DNA from: Nibribacter ruber
Lineage (GTDB): Bacteria; Bacteroidota; Bacteroidia; Cytophagales; Hymenobacteraceae
Assembly (NCBI RefSeq): GCF_009913235.1
Contig: NZ_CP047897.1
Location: 3,347,001-3,411,000 of the forward strand
Length of the DNA stretch: 64,000 nucleotides
Direction: 5' to 3'
Shown here: piece after piece, positions 50,946-59,722 of the stretch
How positions within the stretch are numbered: the stretch's first letter is position 1
How the letters are laid out: each line of letters opens with the position of its first letter
The notes under the pieces: model-generated
Databases searched by the model: none
What the model was told of the DNA's origin: nothing
The model's input: the letters and a program-made list of their open reading frames with translations, nothing else
Made by a program: the position numbers and the translations under genes

Positions 50946-53900
50946 TTACCGTATGATCATCATATATCCAGGTGTTGACTTCATAGTGCCATCGCACATT
51001 TTCACCTTCAGCACATAGAAATAAGTGCCCTCGCTGAGCTCACCGCCGTTCCAGGTGTTCTGGTATCCTTTGGTGCGATATACTTCTGAACCCCAACGGT
51101 TCATAATCACCAGTTCATTCTCTGGATAGCTTTCAATGTTCTTAATCTTCCAGGTGTCGTTGATGCCGTCACCGTTTGGAGTAAGCGCGTTAGAGAAGTC
51201 AAGCTGAGCCTGTGCGGCTGCTGGGTTAGCGATTACTGAGATTGGATCACTGCTACAGCCATTGTTGTTGTTGGCCGTTACAAATACGGTACCGTTGAAA
51301 CCGCCTTGTGGTGCAGACACCAGAATACGGTTAGTGCCTTGGCCGCTCGTAAATGTCCATCCTTTTGGCAACTCCCAGTTATAAGAAACCGCATCTCCAC
51401 CTACTACCGTGAATTCTAGCTGACCGCATTTACCAACCTGATTGATGGCGGTAGGGGCAGTTGGAGCAGGGTATGGTGTTAACAACTTGGTTCTTGGCGC
51501 ACTGGTAGAGCAGGTGTTCTTGGCTACCACGGTTAACAAGGCTTCTTTTCTGCCAGAGGTTAACGTGATAGAGTTAGTGCCCTGTCCAGATTCAATCTTC
51601 CAGTCTGTGTCTGCTGGCAGTGTCCAGATGTATTCAGTAGCTCCTTCAATGGCGGCCACTGTATATACCAGGCCTTTTTCATTGCTACAGAGGTTGGTAG
51701 CTCCTAAGATGTCTCCCAACTGGGCCTGTTGCTCCTCATTTACAGAAACTGCTAAGGTGCTGGCGTCACTCTCGCCGCAACCGTTTACTGCTTTCACGCT
51801 GATGCTACCAGACTTGGTGCCTGAGGTAACGGTGATAGAAGTAGTTCCCTGACCGGCCGTGATAGTCCAGCCTGTAGGTACGGTCCAGGTGTACGAGTTG
51901 GCAGTGCTGATGGCATCAATGGTGTACACTAAACCTGGTGCGTTCTGACAGATCAGTTTAACCGCGTCGCTGGTGATGGCACCTGGCGCTGGTGATGGAG
52001 AAAGTGAAGTTGTAACGGCAAGCGTAGTGGTTTCACTGTTTCCGCATTGGTTTTGAGCTATTACTGAGATCTCTCCGTTTTTATCTCCTACAGTTACCTT
52101 AATGGTGTTGCTGTTTTGACCGGAAGTAATGATCCAGCCTGCTGGCGCCTTCCATAAATATCCAGTGGCACCTGTGATGGCTGGTACGCTGTACGTAACA
52201 TTTGTAGAGCCAAAGCAAGCATTCACCAGACCAGTAATGGTTTGTGGTTTTGCCGGAGCAGTGTTTGTGATGACAGCTATGGTTTTAGCAGCGCTGTTTC
52301 CACAACCGTTACCTGACATGACAGAGATGGCACCACCTTCTGTACCTGTAGTCACCGTGATAGAGGTAGTTCCCTGGCCCGAAGTAATAGTCCAGCCCGC
52401 TGGTACTTCCCAAGTGTATCTGGTGGCGCCAGAAACGGTACCTACCGTATACACAATGCCTGTAGTGTTCACACATGGTGCCTGTGCACCAGTAATGGTG
52501 GTTGGAGCCGGAGGAATAACACCCGTTACTTGAACTCCCAAGGTGCTGGCTGTGCTCACACCGCAACCGTTGGCTGCAATGACAGAGATGTTACCGGCAG
52601 TAGAAGATGGTTGAACCGTGATGCGGGTAGTACCTTGCCCGGTTAGAATCAACCAGCCAGATGGCAAGGTCCAGTTGTAGCTAGAAGTATTGGCAATGGC
52701 GTCTACTTTGTATTCTACTTCTGTCTCGCCGGCGCAGACTACCTGGTTACCTGTAATGGCAAGCGGAGCAGTAGGAGCAGTGCTGGTAGTTTTCACTTCA
52801 AGAACGGCAGCCTCACTGAAACCACACTCGTTTCCAGCTCTTACAGTAATTTCTCCAGCAGTAGTGCCAGTTTTTACGGTGATACTGTTCGTTCCTTCGC
52901 CAGATGTAATGGTCCAGCCTAAAGGAAGGGTCCACACGTAAGATGTAGCGCCTGGCATGGTTGGTACTACGTATTTGGTACCAGTGCTGCCGCTGCAAGG
53001 TAGGGCCTCGCCGGCAATGGCAAGTGGTTTAGATGGAATGATGTTTGGTTTCACTGCCAAGGTGCTGGCGGCGCTGTTTCCGCAGTTGTTCACGGCCGTT
53101 ACAGAAATGTTGCCAGCGGCTTTACCTACTGTCACCGAAATGGTGGTGGTACCTTGTCCTGAAGTAATGGTCCAGTCAGCAGGTACGGTCCAGTTATAAG
53201 AAGAAGCGCCGTTTACTGGAGGAACAATGTAAGAAACACCTTGCTCAGCCTCACACACCGCTGTTGTGCCAGCCAGAATGTTGCCTGGCTTTGGCGGGGT
53301 ACCTGTAGTAGGAGCCACCGTAATTTCGCTTTCAGTGCTTTCACCGCAACCGTTTACTGCTCTTACTTTAATCTTTCCGCTGGTGCTACCTACTTTCACG
53401 GAGATAGAATTACCAGCAGCGCTCTGGGTGTATGTCCAGCCAGTAGGCAGAGTCCAGATGTAAGAAGTAGCACCTGTAACAGCGGCCACTGAGTATTCTA
53501 CGCTTTCATTGCCGGCGCACACGTTCACTGAACCAGAGATGGCACCCGGTGCTCCTGGAGCAACCTTGCTGGTTACTACCTGAATCACTTTGGCTGAGCT
53601 CTGACCGCAGTTGTTAGTGGCCACTACAGAGATTTCTGCCGGGGCAACCCCTGCTTTTACTTTGATAGAAGCCGTTCCTTGACCAGAAGTGATGCTCCAG
53701 TCGTTGCCCCCGGTGATAGTCCAGGTATAACCGGTCACGTTGGTCATGCCCGTAACGGTGTAGGTAACGTTGCTTTCCAGTTCGCAGACAGCCGTACGGC
53801 CCACTACGGTTACTGGAGTGGCTGGAGGAGTAGTGGCAGGTTGAATAGTAGTGCTGCTGGCTTCACTTAAACCACAACCGTTTCTGGCTTTAACAGAGAC

Positions 53901-56720
53901 AGTTCCTGGGCCTGAACCGATGGTTACTTTAATAGTAGTAGAACCTTGACCGGCGGTGATAGTCCAGTCACCGGTTACGGTCCACTCATAAGCAGTAGCA
54001 CCAAAGATTGGATCAACTGAGAAAGAAACGTTCTGTTGGTTGATACATGGAGCAATCGGGCTGGTAGTGATGAAACCAGGAGCCGGGGTAGGTGCTGTAG
54101 AAACAATGACAGCTAAGGAAGCAGCAACGCTTTCACCGCAGTTGTTCAAGGCAAATACTTTTACAGAACCGTTGGTATTGGCTGGGTTTACCTTCAAAGT
54201 GGTAGTGCCCTGACCAGAAACAATGGTCCAGTTGGCTGGAACTTCCCATCTGTATCCAGTTGCATCTGTGCCGGTGGCAATGGTGTAAACCACTTCTTTG
54301 TCTGTTACGCAAAGGCTGGTGCTACCTGCCAATGACAGAGGTTTCTCTGGGGCGTTCAGCGTTGGAGTTACGGCTAAGGTTCTTTCTATTCCGGCGCCGC
54401 ATGAATTGATGGCGGCCACGGTTACGTTGCCAGCAGTGCTACCGGCTCTAACAGTAACGGTGGTTCCGTCAGAGGCACCTGAGATGACCCAACCCGTTGG
54501 GAAAGTCCATGCGTAAGAAGTAGCACCGGCTACTGGAGAGATAGAGAAACGAAGGTTCTGGTCTCCAGCGCATGGCATGGTAGTAGTAGTGGTGATTTCG
54601 CTAGGACGAGCTGGCTTGTTCAAAGGAGAGATGGTGATGCTCTTCTCCGCGCTTTGACCGCAGGTGTTCAGGGCGCTTACAGTAAGCGTACCACTTACAA
54701 CTGAGCTGGTTACTCTAATCTTAACCGAAGCAGAACCTTGTCCTTCTACAATAGAAAGACCGCCGGCTACTTTCCAGAAATAGCTGGAAGCACCTGGCAC
54801 GGCGCCAACGGTGTAGGTGTACACCTCACCGGTAGGCGATGCGCATGGCGTAAGCGGGCCGTCAATGATAGAAGGAGCTGTATTGGCTGTTGGCGTTACC
54901 GCTAAAGAAGTGGTGCTGCTGGTACCGCAACCGTTGATGCCGGAAACAGTGATAGAACCGGCTCCAGAACCAACTTCCACTTTAATAGTGTTGGTGCCTG
55001 CGCCTTCCACAATTTTCCAGCCGGTAGGCAAGGTCCAGTTGAAGTACGTGGCGCCTGTTTCAGCTGACACGCTATATTCTGTAGTCACGCCAGCACAAGG
55101 GAAGTTGCTACCAATGATAGTAGGAGGAGCCGTAGGGGCCGAAGAAGAAGCCAAAACTTTCAAAACGCTTGGCTCACTAGGTCCGCAAGGGTTTACGGCT
55201 CTTACCGTAATGTCTCCAGAGCCAGAACCTACGGTAACCGTGATAGAGTTAGTACCGGCACCAGCCGTAATTACCCAGCCAGAAGGCAAGGTCCAGTTAT
55301 AAGTAGAGGCATTAGGAATAGCGGCAACGGTATACTTTACATTCTGGGTGCCGGAACATGGGTTGCTAGAACCATTGCTAGCCGTAATGGCACCAGGGGC
55401 CGGCGACGGGCTGGTAGTTACAATCACAGATTTGCTCACTGGGGCGCTCAAACCGCAGGTATTACCCGCTGTTACTGTGATATTACCTCCGTTTGGACCG
55501 GCAAGCACTTTAATGGAAGATCCTGAGGAGCTTCCTACAATTCTCCAGCCATCTGGAATAGTCCAGTTGTACTGAGTGGCCACTTTGATGTTGGTAACGC
55601 TGTAGGTTTGCTCCGTGTCAACGCAGACGGCAGCAGGGCCCGTGATTTCAGTTGGGTCAGCTGGGGCCACGCAAAGGGTTACCGTGTACTCGTTGTTCTC
55701 GCGTACCTCATCCAGACCGTCACCTTGAATGGTGGCTGTATTTACCAGGTTAGCAAGGGCATCATTATTAATGCGGTAACTAATCTCAAAAGTATATGTG
55801 GCACCGTTGGCTAAGCTAGGGATGTTCCACTGCTTAGTATTATCGGTATAGCTGGTACCAGCCGGCAGGGTGCCTGTGCTCACTAGGGTAAGACCTGTGT
55901 TTTGGAAAGCCACGCGAACGTTAGACTCATCAATAGGTCCGTTGTTTTTGGCGTAAACTGTATACTTAACTATATTCCCCACATAGTAATTGCCTTTTGA
56001 ATCTCCCGGTGATTTAGTCATGGTGACTTCCAAATCGGTAGGAATGGTAATGTTATTGCTGAGTAAGCTAATGCCACCACCATGCGTCAATAAGCGGCCG
56101 AAGACAGCGGCACTACTACCGGCCATGATGTCTCCCTGGGCCAAGAGCGTACCTCTAAAGGTAGAGAAAGACCCTATGTTGGTATTGCCTGCCACTTGCC
56201 AGAAGATGCTCTTGATGCGTGGTTGCGCTCCTCCCTCTAAGAGCTCTACTTTCGCAAAGGAGTTTATCTTGAGGTTTCCTTTTACCTGGAAAATGAAAAC
56301 AGCATTTGGATTGCCGCCATTGTCTAGGACAAGGTTGCCTGTCAGATTGGCATCGCCTTCAAAGCGGTAGACGCCTGGCGTAAGTACCTTGCCTCCCAAG
56401 TCTTGACCTGTTAGAGTTTGAGTAGGTGTCTGGCCGGCTGCCTGGTTGTAGGCAAGAACCAAGTCAGCCTGTGCCGCAATGGCGTTAGGCGTGTTGATTT
56501 CTTTAGTACCAATCACAATACCCGGCGGAAAGCCTGCGAAAATATCACTCGGGGCTACCCCCGCATTTCCGTTGATTTTAGTATCTCCAGAACTAGAAAC
56601 GCCTGTTTTGGCGAGCACCGTAAACGGAAAGGCTTTGCCTAGGGCTGGAGCCGTAGTCTGGGCCTGGCCCGTAAATGTGAAATAAGAAAGGAGAAGTGCG
56701 AGGAGTAGAAGTTTTCTCAT
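50946..56720 (-). CDS. giant T9SS type B surface protein with ice-binding-like head
   Basis: 1924 residues with signal peptide LLLLALLLSYFTFTGQAQ. Residues about 25-230 match the DUF3494 ice-binding-like beta-solenoid (GDTKINGNAGVAPSDIFAGF, VFIFQVKGNLKINSFAKVEL). Residues about 230-350 are a DUF11-like domain. About 17 PKD-like repeats of ~85 residues follow (about 355-1840), each with YNWTLPSGWxI and NxCGxS and usually two Cys that could form a disulfide. The end (LTPNGDGINDTWKI, NRWGSEVYRT, SEGTYFYVLK) is a type B (gliding-motility-associated) sorting domain. It is first in an operon with PorP/SprF and the OmpA-type gene. It is an adhesin or ice-interacting surface protein by inference. Confidence 0.9.
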   Translation of the reverse strand: MRKLLLLALLLSYFTFTGQAQTTAPALGKAFPFTVLAKTGVSSSGDTKINGNAGVAPSDIFAGFPPGIVIGTKEINTPNAIAAQADLVLAYNQAAGQTPTQTLTGQDLGGKVLTPGVYRFEGDANLTGNLVLDNGGNPNAVFIFQVKGNLKINSFAKVELLEGGAQPRIKSIFWQVAGNTNIGSFSTFRGTLLAQGDIMAGSSAAVFGRLLTHGGGISLLSNNITIPTDLEVTMTKSPGDSKGNYYVGNIVKYTVYAKNNGPIDESNVRVAFQNTGLTLVSTGTLPAGTSYTDNTKQWNIPSLANGATYTFEISYRINNDALANLVNTATIQGDGLDEVRENNEYTVTLCVAPADPTEITGPAAVCVDTEQTYSVTNIKVATQYNWTIPDGWRIVGSSSGSSIKVLAGPNGGNITVTAGNTCGLSAPVSKSVIVTTSPSPAPGAITASNGSSNPCSGTQNVKYTVAAIPNASTYNWTLPSGWVITAGAGTNSITVTVGSGSGDITVRAVNPCGPSEPSVLKVLASSSAPTAPPTIIGSNFPCAGVTTEYSVSAETGATYFNWTLPTGWKIVEGAGTNTIKVEVGSGAGSITVSGINGCGTSSTTSLAVTPTANTAPSIIDGPLTPCASPTGEVYTYTVGAVPGASSYFWKVAGGLSIVEGQGSASVKIRVTSSVVSGTLTVSALNTCGQSAEKSITISPLNKPARPSEITTTTTMPCAGDQNLRFSISPVAGATSYAWTFPTGWVISGASDGTTVTVRAGSTAGNVTVAAINSCGAGIERTLAVTPTLNAPEKPLSLAGSTSLCVTDKEVVYTIATGTDATGYRWEVPANWTIVSGQGTTTLKVNPANTNGSVKVFALNNCGESVAASLAVIVSTAPTPAPGFITTSPIAPCINQQNVSFSVDPIFGATAYEWTVTGDWTITAGQGSTTIKVTIGSGPGTVSVKARNGCGLSEASSTTIQPATTPPATPVTVVGRTAVCELESNVTYTVTGMTNVTGYTWTITGGNDWSITSGQGTASIKVKAGVAPAEISVVATNNCGQSSAKVIQVVTSKVAPGAPGAISGSVNVCAGNESVEYSVAAVTGATSYIWTLPTGWTYTQSAAGNSISVKVGSTSGKIKVRAVNGCGESTESEITVAPTTGTPPKPGNILAGTTAVCEAEQGVSYIVPPVNGASSYNWTVPADWTITSGQGTTTISVTVGKAAGNISVTAVNNCGNSAASTLAVKPNIIPSKPLAIAGEALPCSGSTGTKYVVPTMPGATSYVWTLPLGWTITSGEGTNSITVKTGTTAGEITVRAGNECGFSEAAVLEVKTTSTAPTAPLAITGNQVVCAGETEVEYKVDAIANTSSYNWTLPSGWLILTGQGTTRITVQPSSTAGNISVIAANGCGVSTASTLGVQVTGVIPPAPTTITGAQAPCVNTTGIVYTVGTVSGATRYTWEVPAGWTITSGQGTTSITVTTGTEGGAISVMSGNGCGNSAAKTIAVITNTAPAKPQTITGLVNACFGSTNVTYSVPAITGATGYLWKAPAGWIITSGQNSNTIKVTVGDKNGEISVIAQNQCGNSETTTLAVTTSLSPSPAPGAITSDAVKLICQNAPGLVYTIDAISTANSYTWTVPTGWTITAGQGTTSITVTSGTKSGSISVKAVNGCGESDASTLAVSVNEEQQAQLGDILGATNLCSNEKGLVYTVAAIEGATEYIWTLPADTDWKIESGQGTNSITLTSGRKEALLTVVAKNTCSTSAPRTKLLTPYPAPTAPTAINQVGKCGQLEFTVVGGDAVSYNWELPKGWTFTSGQGTNRILVSAPQGGFNGTVFVTANNNNGCSSDPISVIANPAAAQAQLDFSNALTPNGDGINDTWKIKNIESYPENELVIMNRWGSEVYRTKGYQNTWNGGELSEGTYFYVLKVKMCDGTMKSTPGYMMIIR

Positions 56721-57629
56721 GCGGTAAGCAATTTGACAATGGAGAAGTGTCTTGGGTTATAAGTGGTTAAGTATTAATAAATGCAATTTAAAAAAGGTTA
56801 CACTTAAGACACAAAATTGGCAAAAAAATTCCACAAAGAATAATTGAATTATTCAACTGCCTTAAAATAGATTTTATGTAATCAAAAATAAGCCTTGCAA
56901 AAGTCACCTTTGGAGTAATTGTCTAGATTTTTTATAGGCAAAATACAATTTTTGCTGTTAGTCCCAGATTCCATATTATGGGGAAACTTTAGATAGGAAA
57001 AACTATATATTTTTAGGTATATATAGAATAAAAGCTATTTAAATTTATACATTAGCCTAAGCGTCCGCTCATTTAAATTTGCAGCATTTGGCCTTTATAT
57101 GTGTTTTAAATGATATTGTTCAGGCTCTTCTGAGTATCTAAAAACTCATGTTGGACGAAGTAAAATATTGGAGTATCCAAGACCCGTTTTTTGGGTGTTT
57201 TCCAGAAAACAAGCCAAAAACAACCAAGGCCTAAAACCGGAACAATACAGATTGGCATCCAGAGAAAAAATTAGCGAAAACCTGAGAAAAAAATTCTTGG
57301 CAAGGGTTAATTTTCAGGTAAATACACTTAAGCGCGCCAAGCTTTCCTTTAAGCAACGACCCTTCTTGGCTTAGAGATAACTGATAAGTCTGTTGAGAGT
57401 CCTGTTCAAGAGACTATTTGAGAGCAAGTTGAATGATGGGCTCTGGAGTTTCATGAGCGCCATGTCTTTGTACTAGCTTCGGCTTTGTAGCGCATGCCTT
57501 GGCTAGAGTCTACCATAGGAAGCGCTTCATCTTACTAGAAACTTGCAGCAAGCCTTGGCTGATTTGGTCCTGTCTGAGAAACGGTACACGCCTAGTTGGT
57601 AGCCTGATTATGCTTTTGCTAAACGTAAA
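56721..57629. other. AT-rich region upstream of the giant surface protein
   Basis: About 900 bp without a convincing gene; small open frames here run through PE27 or have no signals. From 56750 to about 57130 the sequence is strongly AT-rich, like the region before the other large surface-protein gene. The promoter of the T9SS operon should be here, but I found no clean consensus match. Confidence 0.55.
57185..57222. repeat. PE27
   Basis: Arms CGTTTTTTGGGTGTTTTC and GAAAACAAGCCAAAAACA (final G replaced). It lies on the 5' side of the giant surface-protein gene, 465 bp away. Confidence 0.75.
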
Positions 57630-57664
57630 ACGGCCTCTGTCTCTACTCAAGAAACAGAGGCCGT
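57630..57664 (-). terminator. terminator hairpin of the threonine aldolase gene
   Basis: Stem ACGGCCTCTGT / ACAGAGGCCGT with a 13-nt loop, followed on minus by TTTT. PE28 lies between it and the stop codon. Confidence 0.75.
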
Positions 57665-57669
57665 TCCAT

Positions 57670-57707
57670 CGTTTTTGGGCAGTTTTTCAGGAAACTGCCC
57701 AAAAACA
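57670..57707. repeat. PE28
   Basis: Arms CGTTTTTGGGCAGTTTTTC and GGAAACTGCCCAAAAACA. The inner GGGCAG/CTGCCC is a compensated change from GGCCTG/CAGGCC. It lies 11 nt beyond the aldolase stop codon. Confidence 0.85.
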
Positions 57708-57718
57708 GAAGGAGGGTA

Positions 57719-58765
57719 CTAATGGGTGCTCGTTGGCGTAGAGAGGCTTTTTACATCATGCAGAAACTGGTCTACTTGTTCCTGCGGTGTGGCCCAGGAA
57801 GTAATCAGCCGGACAGCTGACAAGCCGTCAGCCATTTTTCGCCAGACAAAGAAGCCGTATTTCTTGTTCAGTTCCAGGATGAGCGCGTCGGGTAGAATAG
57901 GGAAGATTTGGTTGGTTTGGGCAGGCGTCAGGAAGGTGTAGCCCAGGTCCTGCAAGGCAGTGGCCAGTTGCTGGGCTAGTTGGTTGGCGTGTCCTCCCAG
58001 CTCAAACAGCAGGTTGTCCTTTAGTAACTCCGCGAACTGCGCGCCAAACAATCGGCCTTTGGCCATGAGGGCCCCGCGTTGCTTGATGTAGTATTTAAAG
58101 TCTTTCTTTAAAGCCGGGTTGGCCAGAACGATGGCTTCCCCAATAAGGCCGCCGCACTTGGTGGCGCCCAGGTAAAAGATGTCGGTGAGGCTGGCAATGT
58201 CTGCCAAGGTCATGTCATTGCCAGCCGCTGACAAGGCCATGCCCAGGCGCGCACCGTCCATGAAAAGGAGCAAATTGTTCTCATGGCAGAACTGGGAGAG
58301 GGCGGTCAGCTCTTGCTTGGTGTAGATGGTGCCAATCTCCGTGGAGTTGGAAATGTAGACCATTCTAGGCTTGACGGTGTGGTACTCTGGAAACTTGTTC
58401 AGCAGCGGTTCTATAAGCCTAGGTGTGAGTTTGCCATCTGGTGTGGGCACTGTTTCAATCTTATGCCCGGTAGCTTCAATGGCGCCGGCCTCATGGTTGT
58501 TGATGTGCCCTGTCTCTGCGGCAATCACAGATTCATACGACTTCAGGAAAGCCCCCAGTACAATAAGGTTTGCCAAGGTGCCGCCCGCTACCAAGTGCAC
58601 ATCTACGTCTGGTCTCTGACAAAGCGCTCTAATGGCAGCCACACTTTCCAGGGTGGCCTCATCATTGCCGTAGCCAGGCTGCTGGGTCAAATTGGTTTCG
58701 GATAACCGGCGGAGGATGTTGGGGTGGCAGCCTTCGCTGTAGTCATTGGTGAAGCTATAGGTCAT
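57719..58765 (-). CDS. threonine aldolase family protein (PLP lyase)
   Basis: A 348-residue PLP enzyme of the GLY1/low-specificity L-threonine aldolase group, cleaving beta-hydroxy amino acids to glycine and an aldehyde. SFTNDYSEGCHPNILRRL is the family start. The cofactor Lys is in LGATKCGGLIGEA, the Asp/Arg region in FMDGARLGMAL, and the His stack in ETGHINNHEAGAIE. The length is typical. With tdh/kbl elsewhere in the window it is a second threonine-to-glycine route, though the genes are not linked in an operon. Stereospecificity (L or L-allo) cannot be judged. Confidence 0.9.
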   Translation of the reverse strand: MTYSFTNDYSEGCHPNILRRLSETNLTQQPGYGNDEATLESVAAIRALCQRPDVDVHLVAGGTLANLIVLGAFLKSYESVIAAETGHINNHEAGAIEATGHKIETVPTPDGKLTPRLIEPLLNKFPEYHTVKPRMVYISNSTEIGTIYTKQELTALSQFCHENNLLLFMDGARLGMALSAAGNDMTLADIASLTDIFYLGATKCGGLIGEAIVLANPALKKDFKYYIKQRGALMAKGRLFGAQFAELLKDNLLFELGGHANQLAQQLATALQDLGYTFLTPAQTNQIFPILPDALILELNKKYGFFVWRKMADGLSAVRLITSWATPQEQVDQFLHDVKSLSTPTSTH

Positions 58766-58998
58766 GGGTTATTTGCTAGAGGTAGTAAAGTCTGCTAAAG
58801 ATAAGCGTAAAGCCATAAAAGATACACCAACCCTGTGGGATAGCTTGAAGTAAGATTTTTGACTTCAAGGTTCTAATGGAGCCTGTCGTGGCTGCGTAAA
58901 TAATAGATACTCAAATATTTATCGTTCGTTTGAAACTATAATGATTTTGTGAATGTCATAGGATTATGTAAATCTGTAACACGTATAATCTTTTGGCT

Positions 58999-59310
58999 AT
59001 GAAGCAATTCGAAAGTAATATTCTGCCTTTTATAACAGACAACACGCTGGTCTTTTCTACCTCCAGGAAAAGCAAATGTTCTATAGAGATGGACAGGTTT
59101 CTGAGAGAATTCAGGTTGATAGCCGCCATAACCACAGATTACAATAGCAACCAAGCCTATTATTTTGAAAGCAACCTAGACACGAACATCACCATGCGGA
59201 TTCAGCTCATGAACCGCACCATTTCTTGCATCTTGGCTCCTAACAGCTATTTTGAAAAGCACCTCACAGATATTTTTCTGCAGCAACAAGATTCCCTTTC
59301 TTTAGAGTAA
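58999..59310 (+). CDS. hypothetical small protein
   Basis: 103 residues from the ATG at 58999 (MKQFESNILPFI); a TTG two codons earlier is possible. No signal peptide or membrane segment. The sequence is balanced and plausible as a folded alpha/beta domain (DRFLREFRLIAAITTDYNSNQAYYFESNLD, NTISCILAPNSYFEKHLTDIF). I do not recognise a family. Base composition is somewhat AT-rich relative to flanking genes. It is isolated between the threonine aldolase and the tRNA gene. Confidence 0.6.
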   Translation: MKQFESNILPFITDNTLVFSTSRKSKCSIEMDRFLREFRLIAAITTDYNSNQAYYFESNLDTNITMRIQLMNRTISCILAPNSYFEKHLTDIFLQQQDSLSLE

Positions 59311-59473
59311 TTACCAAAATGAGCTAGTGCTGTTAACTAACGCTGATCAAGCGAAGAAGGAGTGCGGCAAGAGCTACTTATAGAAAGTCTGCAGCAAAAA
59401 TAAAGAAGGGGCTGCGGGAAGCACAAAACCCTGAAAACAAGAAAAGCCATCATTGCTGATGGCTTTCTGTTTG

Positions 59474-59547
59474 CTCCCCCTCTTGGGCTCGAACCAAGGA
59501 CCCCATGATTAACAGTCATGTGCTCTAACCGACTGAGCTAAGGAGGA
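59474..59547 (-). tRNA. tRNA-Asn (GTT)
   Basis: A 74-nt cloverleaf on the minus strand. The acceptor stem pairs TCCTCCT with AGGGGGA and a G discriminator. The D-arm is AGCTCAGTCGGTTAGAGC, the anticodon loop CTGTTAA with anticodon GTT (plus-strand AAC at 59511-59513), and the T-arm CTTGG TTCGAGC CCAAG. No encoded CCA follows (the next bases are CAAA). A consensus promoter lies about 40 nt upstream. Confidence 0.97.
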
Positions 59548-59583
59548 GTTTACTATTCGTGACCGTGGTGTTGAATAGTGATG

Positions 59584-59614
59584 CAAAAGTAATGGGTGCA
59601 GTGTGATTACGCAA
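59584..59614 (-). promoter_or_regulatory. tRNA-Asn promoter
   Basis: On minus, -7 box TACTTTTG (plus-strand 59584-59591) and -33 TTG (59612-59614) with 20-nt spacing, identical in layout to the promoter at 17335-17365. Confidence 0.75.
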
Positions 59615-59677
59615 GCATTGCCCAATAAAATTTTATCCTTTTTACTAACTGCTTGAAAATGAAAACAGAAAATTTAT

Positions 59678-59715
59678 CCTTTTTGGGCTCTTTTCCAGAA
59701 AACAGGCTAAAAACG
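59678..59715. repeat. PE29
   Basis: Left arm CCTTTTTGGGCTCTTTTC, right arm GAAAACAGGCTAAAAACG; ends 7 nt before the stop codon of the minus-strand dehydrogenase gene. Confidence 0.8.
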
Positions 59716-59722
59716 GCTCTTC

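Noticed and set aside
50946-56720. Regular ~255-bp DNA periodicity that could be mistaken for a CRISPR or satellite array
   Set aside because: The period equals an ~85-residue protein repeat and repeats are diverged at DNA level, as expected for PKD-like domains in one long gene.
57168-57374. 68-codon plus-strand frame in the gap upstream of the giant surface protein
   Set aside because: Its openness comes from PE27; the rest is Lys-rich AT-driven sequence without features.
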